DNA of 64,000 bases, taken from contig NZ_JASCXN010000022.1 of the NCBI RefSeq assembly GCF_030010625.1, positions 1-64,000 of the forward strand, written 5' to 3'. Positions 15,638 through 24,293 of the stretch are shown piece by piece; the first letter of the stretch is position 1; each line of letters begins with the position of its first letter. This DNA comes from Streptomyces sp. CC208A. GTDB taxonomy: Bacteria > Actinomycetota > Actinomycetes > Streptomycetales > Streptomycetaceae. The position numbers and the translations under genes were made by a program. The notes beneath the pieces are model-generated. The model saw only the letters and a program-made list of their open reading frames with translations. It was not told the origin of the DNA and ran no database searches.

Positions 15638-17137
15638 TCAGTGGTCCCGGTGCTCGTGGACCGTGTTCGTCGCCGCGATCTTCTCCCAGGACTTCGGCCG
15701 TACGGGCTCCGCCGTCGCCGCCCGCGTGAAAGCGGCCGCGGCGGGCCCGGTCGCCGGCTTGGACGGCTGGTAGAGCCAGGTGTCGAAGAGCTCCGCGAGC
15801 GGCTCGCCGGAGACCTGCTCCGCGTACCGGACGAAGTCCGCGACCCCCGCGTCGCCGTCCGCGAACCGTTGCGGCCAGCCCTTGAGGATCGCGAAGAAGT
15901 CCTCGTCGCCGATCTCGTTCCGCAGCTCTTGCAGCGCCATCGCTCCCCGGTCGTACACGGCGATGTGGAACTGGTTGTCCGGACCCGGGTCGCCCGGCTT
16001 CACCGTCCAGAACGGGTCCTCGGCCTTCCGCAGGGCGTACACGTAGTCCGCCAGCTCCTGGGCCGTGCCCTCGCCCTCCTTCTCCGACCACAGCCACTGG
16101 CTGTAGCGGGCGAAGCCCTCGTTGATCCAGATGTCCTTCCAGTCGTGCACCGAGACGCTGTCGCCGTACCACTGGTGGGCCAGCTCGTGCACGACCACCG
16201 ACACGTTCGCGCCGTTCGCGAACTGGCGCGGGCTGTAGAACGGCCGGGTCTGCGTCTCAAGGGCGTAGCCGCTGGTCACATTGGGCACATAGCCGCCGAG
16301 CGCGTTGAACGGGTACGGTCCGAAGATCCCCTCCAGCCACTCCGCGACCTCGGAGCTCCGCTCGACCGAGGCGCGGGCCGCGCCCGCGTTGCCGCCGAGG
16401 TCCTTGCTGTACGCGTTGAGGACGGGCAGCCCGTTCGCGGTCGTGTCCGTCGTGATGTCGAACTTCCCGACCGCGAGCGTGGCCAGATACGTCGCCTGCG
16501 GCTTGTCGGAACGCCAGTGGAAGCGTGTCCGGCCGAGCAGGGACGACTGCGACCGGAGCACGCCGTTGCTGATCGCCTGGGTGCCGTCGGGCACCGAGAC
16601 CGACACGTCGAAGGTGGCCTTGTCGCGCGGGTGGTCGTTGGACGGGAACCACCAGGCCGCCGCGTCCGGTTCCTGTGCGGCGACGCCGCCGTCCGGGGTG
16701 CGGTGCCAGGCGGACCAGCCGTCGACCTTGAACTCGGACGGTTTGCCCGCGTAGCGGACGACCACCGTGATCCGCTTGTTCTTCGGCAGCGGCACCGCCG
16801 GGGTGACCTCCAGCTCGTGCGCCCCGGTGGCGGCGAACCGCGCGAGCCGGCCGTCGACCCGTACCTCGCTCACCCGCAGACCCAGGTCCAGGTTGAACCG
16901 GGAGAGGTTCTGCGTGGTCGTGGCCAGGATCGTCGCCGTCCCCTCCAGGAGGTCCGTCGACGGCTCGTACCGCAGACGCAGGTCGTAGTGGGAGACGTCG
17001 TAGCCTCCGTTGCCGCTGGCGGGGTAGTAGGAGTCGCCGATGCCCGGCGCGCCCGGGGCGTAGTCGGCCGCCGATGCCGGGATCGCCAGCAGCAGAGAGG
17101 CCGCGAGGGCGCTCGGAACGATGATTCTGCGGTGCAC
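15638..17137 (-). CDS. Secreted M1 family metallopeptidase
   Basis: A 499-residue exported zinc aminopeptidase. The start is GTG at 17137 with GGGGAG upstream; the signal peptide is 'RRIIVPSALAASLLLAIPASA-AD'. An N-terminal beta domain ('YDLRLRYEPSTDLLEGTATI') leads into the thermolysin-like domain with 'HELAHQWYGDSVS' (HExxH) and the third zinc ligand Glu 18 residues on in 'WINEGFARY'. A Tyr near 'QFHIAVYDRGAMALQEL' matches the M1 proton donor. Length is short, typical for the secreted actinobacterial group lacking the large C-terminal domain. It is divergent from another secreted peptidase gene. Confidence 0.92.
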   Translation of the reverse strand: MHRRIIVPSALAASLLLAIPASAADYAPGAPGIGDSYYPASGNGGYDVSHYDLRLRYEPSTDLLEGTATILATTTQNLSRFNLDLGLRVSEVRVDGRLARFAATGAHELEVTPAVPLPKNKRITVVVRYAGKPSEFKVDGWSAWHRTPDGGVAAQEPDAAAWWFPSNDHPRDKATFDVSVSVPDGTQAISNGVLRSQSSLLGRTRFHWRSDKPQATYLATLAVGKFDITTDTTANGLPVLNAYSKDLGGNAGAARASVERSSEVAEWLEGIFGPYPFNALGGYVPNVTSGYALETQTRPFYSPRQFANGANVSVVVHELAHQWYGDSVSVHDWKDIWINEGFARYSQWLWSEKEGEGTAQELADYVYALRKAEDPFWTVKPGDPGPDNQFHIAVYDRGAMALQELRNEIGDEDFFAILKGWPQRFADGDAGVADFVRYAEQVSGEPLAELFDTWLYQPSKPATGPAAAAFTRAATAEPVRPKSWEKIAATNTVHEHRDH

Positions 17138-17351
17138 GGGTGCTCCCCAAGTCGTAAGAAACGTCGGACGCGTGCGTGGGCGTCGATCTCTGTTCGTACG
17201 CTTTCGGACTCCATGAAGCACGCGACACAGCGTCACGTAAAGAGCGCGCCCTGTCACACCGGCGCCATTCGGCCGCCCTGGAACCACCGGTTCACCCGTT
17301 TCCCTCACGCGGTCTTCCGCCCCGCCCGGCACGGCGAGTACGTTCCCGCCC

Positions 17352-18677
17352 ATGCCGACGCGATTCCGTGCCGCGCGCCGCGCCCTGGCCCTCGCCGCCG
17401 GGGCCGCCGTGCTCGGGCTGCCCCTCGTCACCTCCCCGGCGAAGGCGGAGGGCCCCGGCGGGCCGCACGCCCCGCCGCGTACCGGCTTCGAGACGAGCGG
17501 CGGCGCGCACTGGACGAGCGAGGCGGAGGAACGGGACTTCCTCGCCGCCGTCGAAGCCGCCGGGGAACGGGGCGGCGGCCGGGTCACGGTCACCGCCCTC
17601 GGCGCCACCGCGCAGGGCCGGCCGCTGCGGCTCGTCGCCCTCGGCCCCGCGCACGGCGCCGCCACCACCGTCCTGCTCGTCTGCGGCCAGCACGGCGACG
17701 AACCCGCCGGTCGCGAGGCCTGCCTCAGCACCGTCCGCGACCTCGCCCACGCCCGCGACGCCGCCACCCGGCGCCTCCTCGCCCGCACCACCGTCCTCGT
17801 CGTGCCCGACGCCAACCCCGACGGACGCGAGGCCGGGACCCGCGGCAACGGCGCAGGCATCGACATCAACCGCGACCACCTCGCGCTGCGCACCCCCGAG
17901 GCCCGCGCCCTCGCCGCCGTGCTCCGCGACCGGCGGCCCGACCTCGTCCTCGACCTCCACGAGTACGCCGCCACCCCCGGCTCCTACGACAAGGACCTGC
18001 TCACCCTCTGGCCGCGCAGCCTCGACGCCGACCCCCGCGTCCGCGCCGAGTCCCGCACCCTCTCCGAGGAGTACGTCGGCCCCGGCGCCGCCGTCGCCGG
18101 ACGCACCCACGGCGTCTACGGCATCTGGACCGACCCTCTCACCGGCCGGCCGGTGAAGCAGGTCGCCGGCGACGGCCAGGAACGCATCCTGCGCAACACG
18201 GCCGGGATCAAGCACATGGCCGCCCTCCTCACCGAGAGCCGCGAGAACCCGCTCGGCGAGGCGGAGGAGCGCGACCCGGCGCTCGGCCGGCAGCGCCGCG
18301 TCGCCACCCACCTCACGGCCCTGAAGAGCGCCTTCGCGTACGTCTCCGAGCGCCGCGGCCCGCTCGCCGCCGCCACCTCCGCCGCCCGGCTCACCGGTCT
18401 CGCCGACCGCGGCCCCGTGTACCTCGGCGGCGCCGACGACGACCCGCCCGGACCTGACGAGACGATCACCGACCCGCCCTGCGGCTACCGCCTCGACCCC
18501 GCCCAATACGCCGAGGTGGGCGACGAACTCGCCCTGCACGGCGTGACGGTGAGCCCCGAGCCCGGCGGCGGCGCCTACGTACCGCTCCGCCAGTCGCAGC
18601 GGCTCCTGGTCCCGCTGCTCCTCGACGAGCGGGCGACCTATCACCTCGTCAGTGGGCGTCCTGTGGAGGAGTGTTGA
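17352..18677 (+). CDS. Secreted M14 family zinc carboxypeptidase
   Basis: A 441-residue exported protein (signal peptide to about residue 33, 'LVTSPAKA-EG'). The M14 domain has the zinc motif 'QHGDEPAGREA' (HxxE), the substrate-binding Asn-Arg in 'GIDINRDHLAL', the third zinc His in 'DLVLDLHEYAATPGSYDKD', and downstream residues that could supply the general-base Glu. The unusual 'LHEYAATPGSYDKDLLTLWP' resembles succinylglutamate-desuccinylase-like M14 proteins, so a non-standard peptide or amide may be the substrate. It shares a 214-bp divergent promoter region with the M1 peptidase. Confidence 0.87.
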   Translation: MPTRFRAARRALALAAGAAVLGLPLVTSPAKAEGPGGPHAPPRTGFETSGGAHWTSEAEERDFLAAVEAAGERGGGRVTVTALGATAQGRPLRLVALGPAHGAATTVLLVCGQHGDEPAGREACLSTVRDLAHARDAATRRLLARTTVLVVPDANPDGREAGTRGNGAGIDINRDHLALRTPEARALAAVLRDRRPDLVLDLHEYAATPGSYDKDLLTLWPRSLDADPRVRAESRTLSEEYVGPGAAVAGRTHGVYGIWTDPLTGRPVKQVAGDGQERILRNTAGIKHMAALLTESRENPLGEAEERDPALGRQRRVATHLTALKSAFAYVSERRGPLAAATSAARLTGLADRGPVYLGGADDDPPGPDETITDPPCGYRLDPAQYAEVGDELALHGVTVSPEPGGGAYVPLRQSQRLLVPLLLDERATYHLVSGRPVEEC

Positions 18678-18733
18678 CGTTTCCGTGCATAGGGAGGGGC
18701 GTGTCCGGTCGGTCCCGTTGGGGCGGGTAAAGT

Positions 18734-18745
18734 TACCGGCCGGTA
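18734..18745. promoter_or_regulatory. Perfect 12-bp palindrome upstream of a small secreted protein
   Basis: TACCGGCCGGTA lies directly after a TAAAGT stretch resembling a -10 box, about 48 bases before the ATG at 18794. Perfect dyads of this length are typical of TetR- or GntR-type operators. No regulator gene is adjacent. Confidence 0.35.
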
Positions 18746-18793
18746 CTGACCATGCCTCATACGGGCCGCCACGGCCCCGACTTGGAGAACCAC

Positions 18794-19099
18794 ATGTCCC
18801 ACGCGACGCGTGCGCGCCGCACCCTGCCCGCCCTGTTCGCCACGATGCTGCTGGCCGGGGGCCTGCTGCTCGGACAGACCGCCGCCGCCCCGTCGGCCGA
18901 GGCCGCCTCCGGGGTCACCTGCAGCCCCAGCAAGCTGTACAAGCAGGCTCGCGCCGAGCGCGACCGGGCCGCCCAGCTCAAGCGCCTCAAGGCCTACGAG
19001 GAGTCGCGCCGCGCCTACGCCCGCGCCGACGCCCTGGAGCGCCGCGCCAAGCAGTGCGAGCGCGCCGACGAGGTCGTGGCCCCGCCGTTCGGGAAGTGA
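18794..19099 (+). CDS. Small secreted hypothetical protein
   Basis: A 101-residue exported protein. The ATG at 18794 is preferred over one 42 bases upstream because GGAG sits correctly before it and it opens directly onto a signal peptide ('LPALFATMLLAGGLLLGQTAAA...EAAS'). The mature part begins 'GVTCSPSKLYKQARAERDRAAQLKRLKAYEESRRAYARADALERRAKQCERADE': one charged helix bracketed by two Cys residues that could form a disulfide hairpin. Family unknown to me. A terminator follows at 19138. Confidence 0.7.
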   Translation: MSHATRARRTLPALFATMLLAGGLLLGQTAAAPSAEAASGVTCSPSKLYKQARAERDRAAQLKRLKAYEESRRAYARADALERRAKQCERADEVVAPPFGK

Positions 19100-19137
19100 C
19101 CCGGACGGGACGCCCTCCGTCCCGCTGACCCGAGTAC

Positions 19138-19175
19138 GGCGAAGGCCCCGCTCCACCAGGGACGGGGCCTTCGCC
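19138..19175 (+). terminator. Intrinsic terminator
   Basis: A perfect 13-bp stem GGCGAAGGCCCCG / CGGGGCCTTCGCC with a 12-base loop, between the small secreted protein gene and the ABC-F gene. Confidence 0.85.
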
Positions 19176-19207
19176 GCACCCGCCGCCCACGTAGGATGCG
19201 TGGTCTG

Positions 19208-20845
19208 ATGACTGCCACCCTCGTCGCCAAGGACCTCGCCGCCGGCCACGGCGAACGCACCCTCTTCGCCGGTCTCGACCTCGTCGTCGCCCCCGGCGAC
19301 GTGATCGGCCTCGTCGGCGTCAACGGCGCCGGCAAGTCCAGCCTGCTGCGGCTGCTCGCCGGACTCGACACCCCGGAGGACGGGGAGGTCCGGCTCTCGC
19401 CGCCGACCGCGACGGTGGGGCACCTGCCGCAGGAGCCCGAGCGGCGCGCGGGGGAGACCGTACGGGAGTTCCTGGCCCGCCGCACCGGCGTCGCCGCCGC
19501 CCAGGCCGCCATGGACGAGGCCACCCAGGGCCTCGTCGACGGCACCCCCGGCGCCGACGACGCGTACGCCACCGCCCTGGAGCGCTGGCTGGACCTCGGC
19601 GGCGCCGACCTCGACGAACGCGCCGAGGAGGTCGCCTCCTCCCTCGGCCTCACCGTCGGCCTCGACCAGCCGATGACCGGCCTCTCCGGCGGCCAGGCCG
19701 CCCGCGCGGGACTCGCCTCCCTCCTCCTCTCCCGCTACGACGTCTTCCTCCTCGACGAGCCGACCAACGACCTCGACCTGGACGGCCTGGAACGCCTGGA
19801 GGCCTTCGTGAAGGGCCTGCGGGCCGGCACCGTCGTCGTCAGCCACGACCGCGAGTTCCTCACCCGCACCGTCACCAAGGTCCTCGAACTCGACCTCGCC
19901 CAGCAGCGGATCACCCTCTACGGCGGCGGCTACGACGCCTACCTGGAGGAACGGGCCACCGCCCGCCGGCACGCCCGCGAGGAGTACGAGGAGTACGCCG
20001 ACAAGAAGTCCGCCCTGGAGAGCCGCGCGCTCATGCAGCGCAACTGGATGGACAAGGGCGTCCGCAACGCCCGCCGCAAGGCGAGCGACAACGACAAGAT
20101 CGGCCGCAAGCTGCGCGGCGAGGCCAGCGAGAAGCAGGCCGCGAAGGCCCGCCAGACCCAGCGCATGATCGAGCGCCTGGACGTGGTCGAGGAGCCCCGC
20201 AAGGAATGGGAGCTGCGGATGGAGATCGCCGCCGCACCCCGCTCCGGCGCCGTCGTCGCCACCCTCCGCGAGGCCGAGGTCCGCCGCGGCGACTTCACCT
20301 TCGGGCCGGTCTCGCTCCAGATCGACTGGGCCGACCGGGTCGCCGTCACCGGCGCGAACGGCGCCGGCAAGTCCACCCTGCTCGCCGCCCTCCTCGGCCG
20401 TCTCCCGCTCGACTCCGGCCACGCCGCGCTCGGCTCCGGCGTCGTCGTCGGCGAGGTCGACCAGGCCCGCAGGCTCTTCCACGGCACCGAGACGCTCCTC
20501 GACGCCTTCTGCGCCGCCGTCCCGGAGACCGAACCGGCCGACGTCCGCACCCTGCTCGCCAAGTTCGGCCTCAAGGCCGACCACGTGCTGCGCCCCGCCA
20601 CCACCCTCTCGCCCGGCGAGCGGACCCGCGCCGCGCTCGCCCTCCTCCAGGGCAGGGGCGTCAACCTGCTCGTCCTCGACGAGCCGACGAACCACCTCGA
20701 CCTGCCGGCCATCGAGCAACTGGAGTCCGCCCTCGACTCCTACGACGGCACCCTGCTGCTCGTCACCCACGACCGGCGCATGCTCGACGCGGTCCGGGTC
20801 GACCGCCGGCTCGAGGTCGCCGACGGCAAGGTCACCGAACTCTGA
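19208..20845 (+). CDS. ABC-F family ATP-binding protein
   Basis: A 545-residue soluble protein with two ABC ATPase domains and no membrane segments. Walker A: 'GVNGAGKSS' and 'GANGAGKST'; signatures: 'LSGGQAARAGLASLL' and 'LSPGERTRAALALL'; Walker B: 'LLDEPTNDLDLDGLE' and 'LVLDEPTNHLDLP'. The basic helical linker (about residues 240-330, 'RKASDNDKIGRKLRGEASEKQAAK') is the P-site tRNA interaction motif of ABC-F factors, which act on the ribosome. Many actinomycete members give antibiotic resistance, but this one may be a general translation factor. TAGGAT 10 bases before the ATG and no ribosome site suggest a leaderless or near-leaderless start. Confidence 0.92.
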   Translation: MTATLVAKDLAAGHGERTLFAGLDLVVAPGDVIGLVGVNGAGKSSLLRLLAGLDTPEDGEVRLSPPTATVGHLPQEPERRAGETVREFLARRTGVAAAQAAMDEATQGLVDGTPGADDAYATALERWLDLGGADLDERAEEVASSLGLTVGLDQPMTGLSGGQAARAGLASLLLSRYDVFLLDEPTNDLDLDGLERLEAFVKGLRAGTVVVSHDREFLTRTVTKVLELDLAQQRITLYGGGYDAYLEERATARRHAREEYEEYADKKSALESRALMQRNWMDKGVRNARRKASDNDKIGRKLRGEASEKQAAKARQTQRMIERLDVVEEPRKEWELRMEIAAAPRSGAVVATLREAEVRRGDFTFGPVSLQIDWADRVAVTGANGAGKSTLLAALLGRLPLDSGHAALGSGVVVGEVDQARRLFHGTETLLDAFCAAVPETEPADVRTLLAKFGLKADHVLRPATTLSPGERTRAALALLQGRGVNLLVLDEPTNHLDLPAIEQLESALDSYDGTLLLVTHDRRMLDAVRVDRRLEVADGKVTEL

Positions 20846-21285
20846 TGAGCGTCGCCTTCGGCTGGGGACCCGTCGAGGCACGGGCCCTCGTCCCGGACCC
20901 GACGGCCTGCCTGGTCGTCGTCGACGTGCTCTCCTTCACCACCGCCGCCGGCGTCTCCGAGGAGCGGCCCCTCGCCGTGATCGCCTCCGGCGAGCGGTGG
21001 CCGGACGGCTCGCTCCGCCCCGTCCTGGAGGACCACCTGGGGGCCGGCGCGGTCCTCGACGCCCTGCGCACCCTGGCGCCAGGGCACCACCTGACCCCGG
21101 AGGCGACCGCGGCGGCCACGCCGTGGGCGGCGACGGACGACCCGGTCGCCGCCTTGCACGGCTGCGACTCGGGCCGTGAACTGTACGAGTACGGCTATCC
21201 GCAGGACGTGGAGGTGGCCGCCGAGACCGACGCGTCGACCGCCGTCCCCGTCCTCGTGGACGGCGCATTCACGGAGGCACCATGA
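20845..21285 (+). CDS. ComB-like (2-phosphosulfolactate phosphatase family) protein with internal deletion
   Basis: A 146-residue protein that begins and ends like the roughly 240-residue Streptomyces ComB family: 'CLVVVDVLSFTTA' at the start, and 'RPLAVIASGERWPDGSLRPVLEDHLGAGAVLDALR' through 'ASTAVPVLVDGAF' at the end. The central part, about 95 residues including the 'LPSPNG' region, is missing, with the frame kept at 'TTAAGVSEERPLAV'. ComB hydrolyses 2-phospho-3-sulfolactate in coenzyme M synthesis; the role in Streptomyces is unknown. Loss of the core probably makes it inactive. It overlaps the ABC-F stop (TGATG) and the next gene (ATGA), so it is still translated within the operon. Confidence 0.75.
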   Translation: MSVAFGWGPVEARALVPDPTACLVVVDVLSFTTAAGVSEERPLAVIASGERWPDGSLRPVLEDHLGAGAVLDALRTLAPGHHLTPEATAAATPWAATDDPVAALHGCDSGRELYEYGYPQDVEVAAETDASTAVPVLVDGAFTEAP

Positions 21286-21686
21286 CCGACGACAGCATGA
21301 CCCGGCTCCTCGCGATGCTGGACGACCTCGACGCGGACGTCGACGCCACGATCGACCTCGCCGACGAGATCGCGGCGAGCGGCGACCGGGCGCTGCTGCC
21401 GCGCCTGGAGTCCGAACTGGACCGGGCCGTCGCCGAGCGCAACGGCTACGCCCGCGAACTCCTCGGCGGCGTCATCGCCGCCCTCGGCGGCCCGACCACC
21501 CTCCCGGTCCTCGTCCGCGCCTCGGCGGTCGACCTCGGCGACGACCAGGACGGCCTGGCCGCGGAGATCGTCGATCTGGTCCAGTCCGACCCGAAGACGG
21601 CGGAACGAGTCCTCCGCCCCCTGACCGAAGCGGAAGACCTCACGGTGGCCAACCGAGCCGACTGGGCCCTGCGCTTCCTGCCGTAG
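21282..21686 (+). CDS. Hypothetical helical-repeat-like protein
   Basis: A 134-residue acidic protein, all helical by composition, with HEAT-like helix pairs ('ALLPRLESELDRAVAERNGYARELLGGVIAALGGPTTLPVLVRAS', 'AERVLRPLTEAEDLTVANRADWALRFL'). There are no catalytic motifs, signal peptide or membrane segment. It is last in a three-gene string with the ABC-F and ComB-like genes (ATGA overlap). HEAT-like domains usually bind other proteins. Family assignment is tentative. Confidence 0.65.
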   Translation: MTDDSMTRLLAMLDDLDADVDATIDLADEIAASGDRALLPRLESELDRAVAERNGYARELLGGVIAALGGPTTLPVLVRASAVDLGDDQDGLAAEIVDLVQSDPKTAERVLRPLTEAEDLTVANRADWALRFLP

Positions 21687-21714
21687 CCGCCGTCTCTGTG
21701 TGGGCAATCGTCCC

Positions 21715-21751
21715 GCTTGGGGGTCCCCCCTGGGCGAAGCCCTTGGGGGAG
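21715..21751. repeat. Small dispersed palindromic repeat (intergenic copy)
   Basis: CTTGGGGGTCCCCCCTGGG, then CGAAGCCCTTGGGGGAG, flanked by partly inverted CGTCCC / GGGACG. It is the same element type as the one inside the fadB-like gene (9195-9225), in the opposite orientation. It lies between convergent genes. Confidence 0.65.
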
Positions 21752-21764
21752 GGACGGGTGGGCA

Positions 21765-21805
21765 CACAGGGACGGCGCCCTATGCGGGCGACTCCGCTCC
21801 CTGTG
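21765..21805. terminator. Bidirectional terminator-like hairpin between convergent genes
   Basis: CACAGGGA (21765-21772) pairs with TCCCTGTG (21798-21805) between the stop at 21686 and the tex stop at 21822. The 25-base loop is GC-rich. It could serve both convergent units. Confidence 0.5.
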
Positions 21806-21821
21806 CCCCACCTGTCGAGCC

Positions 21822-24185
21822 TCAGCGCCGCTTGCGCCCCTCCCCGAGCAGCCCCGCCTTCCGCAGCGCATCCGCCATCGCGGAGTTCGCCGGCGCGGCG
21901 GCCTGGCCGCGACCCTGGCCCTGCCCCTGGCCGCGGCCCTGCCGCTGCTGGGGCGGCCGGCCGCCACGCTCGCGGCGCTGGCCGGAGGGGCCGCCGGGGG
22001 CCGCGTCGGACGCCGCCGCCGCGTCCTCCAGCCGCAACGTCAGCGAGATCCGCTTCCGCGGAATGTCGACGTCGAGCACCTTCACCTTCACCACGTCTCC
22101 CGGCTTCACCACGTCCCGCGGGTCCTTGACGAAGGTCTTCGACATCGCCGAGACGTGCACGAGACCGTCCTGGTGCACACCGACGTCCACGAACGCCCCG
22201 AACGCGGCCACGTTCGTCACCACGCCCTCCAGGACCATCCCCGGCGCGAGGTCGCCGATCTTCTCGACGCCTTCCTTGAAGGCGGCGGTCCTGAAGGCGG
22301 GACGCGGGTCGCGGCCGGGCTTCTCCAGCTCGCGCAGGATGTCGGTGACCGTCGGCAGACCGAAGGAGTCGTCGACGAAGTCGGCCGCGCGCAGCGAGCG
22401 CAGCGTCCCCGTGTCGCCGATCAGCGCGGCGACCTCGCCGCCGGTGGTCTTCGCCATCCGCCGCACCACCGGGTACGCCTCCGGGTGCACCGCCGAGGCG
22501 TCCAGCGGGTCGTCGCCGCCCCGGATGCGCAGGAAGCCCGCGCACTGCTCGTACGCCTTCGGGCCGAGCCTGGCCACATCCTTGAGCGCCTTGCGGGAGC
22601 GGAAGGGGCCGTTGGCGTCACGGTGCGCCACGATGTTCTCGGCGAGGCCGGCGCTGATCCCGGAGACCCGCGAAAGGAGCGGCGCGGAGGCGGTGTTGAC
22701 GTCGACGCCGACACCGTTCACACAGTCCTCGACGACCGCGTCGAGCGAGCGGGAGAGCTTCGCCTCGGCGAGGTCGTGCTGGTACTGGCCGACGCCGATC
22801 GACTTCGGGTCGATCTTCACCAGCTCGGCCAGCGGGTCCTGGAGGCGGCGGGCGATCGACACCGCTCCGCGCAACGACACGTCCAGGCCGGGGAGTTCCT
22901 GCGAGGCGAAGGCGGAGGCCGAGTAGACCGAGGCGCCCGCCTCCGAGACCATCACCTTCGTCAGCTTCAACTCGGGGTGCTTGGCGAGGAGTTCACCGGC
23001 GAGCTTGTCGGTCTCACGGGAGGCCGTGCCGTTGCCGATGGCGATCAGCTCGACCGCGTGCTCCTTCGCGAGGCGCGCCAGCTTCGCCAGCGACTCGTCC
23101 CACTTGTTGGCCGGCACGTGCGGGTAGACGGTGTCGGTGGCGACGACCTTGCCGGTCGCGTCGACCACCGCCACCTTCACGCCGGTACGGAAACCGGGGT
23201 CGAGGCCCAGCGTCGCCCGGGTGCCCGCGGGGGCGGCGAGCAGCAGGTCCCGCAGGTTCGCCGCGAAGACCCGGACGGCCTCGTCCTCGGCGGCCGTCCG
23301 CAGCCGCAGCCGCAGGTCGATCCCCAGGTGCACGAGGATCCGGGTGCGCCAGGCCCAACGGACGGTGTCCTGGAGCCACTTGTCGGCGGGGCGGCCCCGG
23401 TCGGCGATGCCGAAGCGGTGCGCGACGATCGGCTCGTAGGAGGAGGGCCCTTCGGTGGGCTCCTCCGGCTCCAGGTCCAGGCTGAGCACGTCCTCCTTCT
23501 CGCCGCGCAGCATCGCGAGGACCCGGTGGGACGGCAGGGCGGTGAACGGCTCGGCGAAGTCGAAGTAGTCGGCGAACTTCGCGCCTTCCGTCTCCTTCCC
23601 CTCACGGACCTTCGCCACCAGCCGGCCCCGGCCCCACATCCGCTCGCGCAGCTCGCCGATGAGGTCGGCGTCCTCGGAGAACTTCTCGGTGAGGATCGCC
23701 CGCGCGCCCTCCAGGGCCGCCGCGGCGTCCGCGACGCCCTTGTCCGCGTCGACGAAGGCGGCCGCGGCGGCGGCCGGCTCCACCGACGGGTCGGCGAGCA
23801 GCCCCTCCGCCAGCGGTGCGAGCCCGGCCTCGCGGGCGATCTGGGCCTTGGTGCGCCGCTTCGGCTTGAACGGCAGGTAGATGTCCTCCAGGCGCGCCTT
23901 GGTGTCGGCGGCCAGGATCCGCGCCTGGAGCTCCTCCGTCAGCCTGCCCTGCTCGCGTACGGAGTCGAGGACCGCGGTCCGCCGGTCCTCCAGCTCCCGC
24001 AGGTAGCGCAGCCGCTCCTCCAGGGTGCGCAGCTGCGCGTCGTCGAGCATCTCGGTCGCTTCCTTGCGGTAGCGCGCGATGAACGGCACGGTGGAGCCGC
24101 CGTCGAGCAGCTCGACGGCCGCCTTCACCTGTCGCTCGCGTACGCCGAGCTCCTCGGCGATCCTTGCTTCGATGGACGTCGTCAC
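21822..24185 (-). CDS. tex: Tex family RNA-binding transcription accessory protein
   Basis: A 787-residue protein with full Tex architecture. The N-terminal HTH-like helical region ('IAEELGVRERQVKAAVELLDGGSTVPFIARYRKEATEMLDD') is followed by a YqgF/RuvC-like fold ('LGLDPGFRTGVKVAVVDATGKVVATDTVYPH'), tandem helix-hairpin-helix motifs ('VNTASAPLLSRVSGISAGLAENIVAHRD'), and a C-terminal S1 RNA-binding domain ('LAPGMVLEGVVTNVAAFGAFVDVGVHQDGLVHVSAMS'). The tail is Gly/Gln/Arg-rich ('QGRGQGQGQGRGQ'). Tex is a conserved factor linked to transcription and RNA quality control. The start is GTG at 24185. Confidence 0.96.
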   Translation of the reverse strand: MTTSIEARIAEELGVRERQVKAAVELLDGGSTVPFIARYRKEATEMLDDAQLRTLEERLRYLRELEDRRTAVLDSVREQGRLTEELQARILAADTKARLEDIYLPFKPKRRTKAQIAREAGLAPLAEGLLADPSVEPAAAAAAFVDADKGVADAAAALEGARAILTEKFSEDADLIGELRERMWGRGRLVAKVREGKETEGAKFADYFDFAEPFTALPSHRVLAMLRGEKEDVLSLDLEPEEPTEGPSSYEPIVAHRFGIADRGRPADKWLQDTVRWAWRTRILVHLGIDLRLRLRTAAEDEAVRVFAANLRDLLLAAPAGTRATLGLDPGFRTGVKVAVVDATGKVVATDTVYPHVPANKWDESLAKLARLAKEHAVELIAIGNGTASRETDKLAGELLAKHPELKLTKVMVSEAGASVYSASAFASQELPGLDVSLRGAVSIARRLQDPLAELVKIDPKSIGVGQYQHDLAEAKLSRSLDAVVEDCVNGVGVDVNTASAPLLSRVSGISAGLAENIVAHRDANGPFRSRKALKDVARLGPKAYEQCAGFLRIRGGDDPLDASAVHPEAYPVVRRMAKTTGGEVAALIGDTGTLRSLRAADFVDDSFGLPTVTDILRELEKPGRDPRPAFRTAAFKEGVEKIGDLAPGMVLEGVVTNVAAFGAFVDVGVHQDGLVHVSAMSKTFVKDPRDVVKPGDVVKVKVLDVDIPRKRISLTLRLEDAAAASDAAPGGPSGQRRERGGRPPQQRQGRGQGQGQGRGQAAAPANSAMADALRKAGLLGEGRKRR

Positions 24186-24293
24186 GGTGTCCCGACTCGC
24201 CTTCTCGTGCCTGCTGCTTGCGAGTGCATTCTGCCGGGTCGGTCACCCGTGTGCGGCAACCGACCCGTCCCGTGCGCGCCGCGGCGCCCCGGC

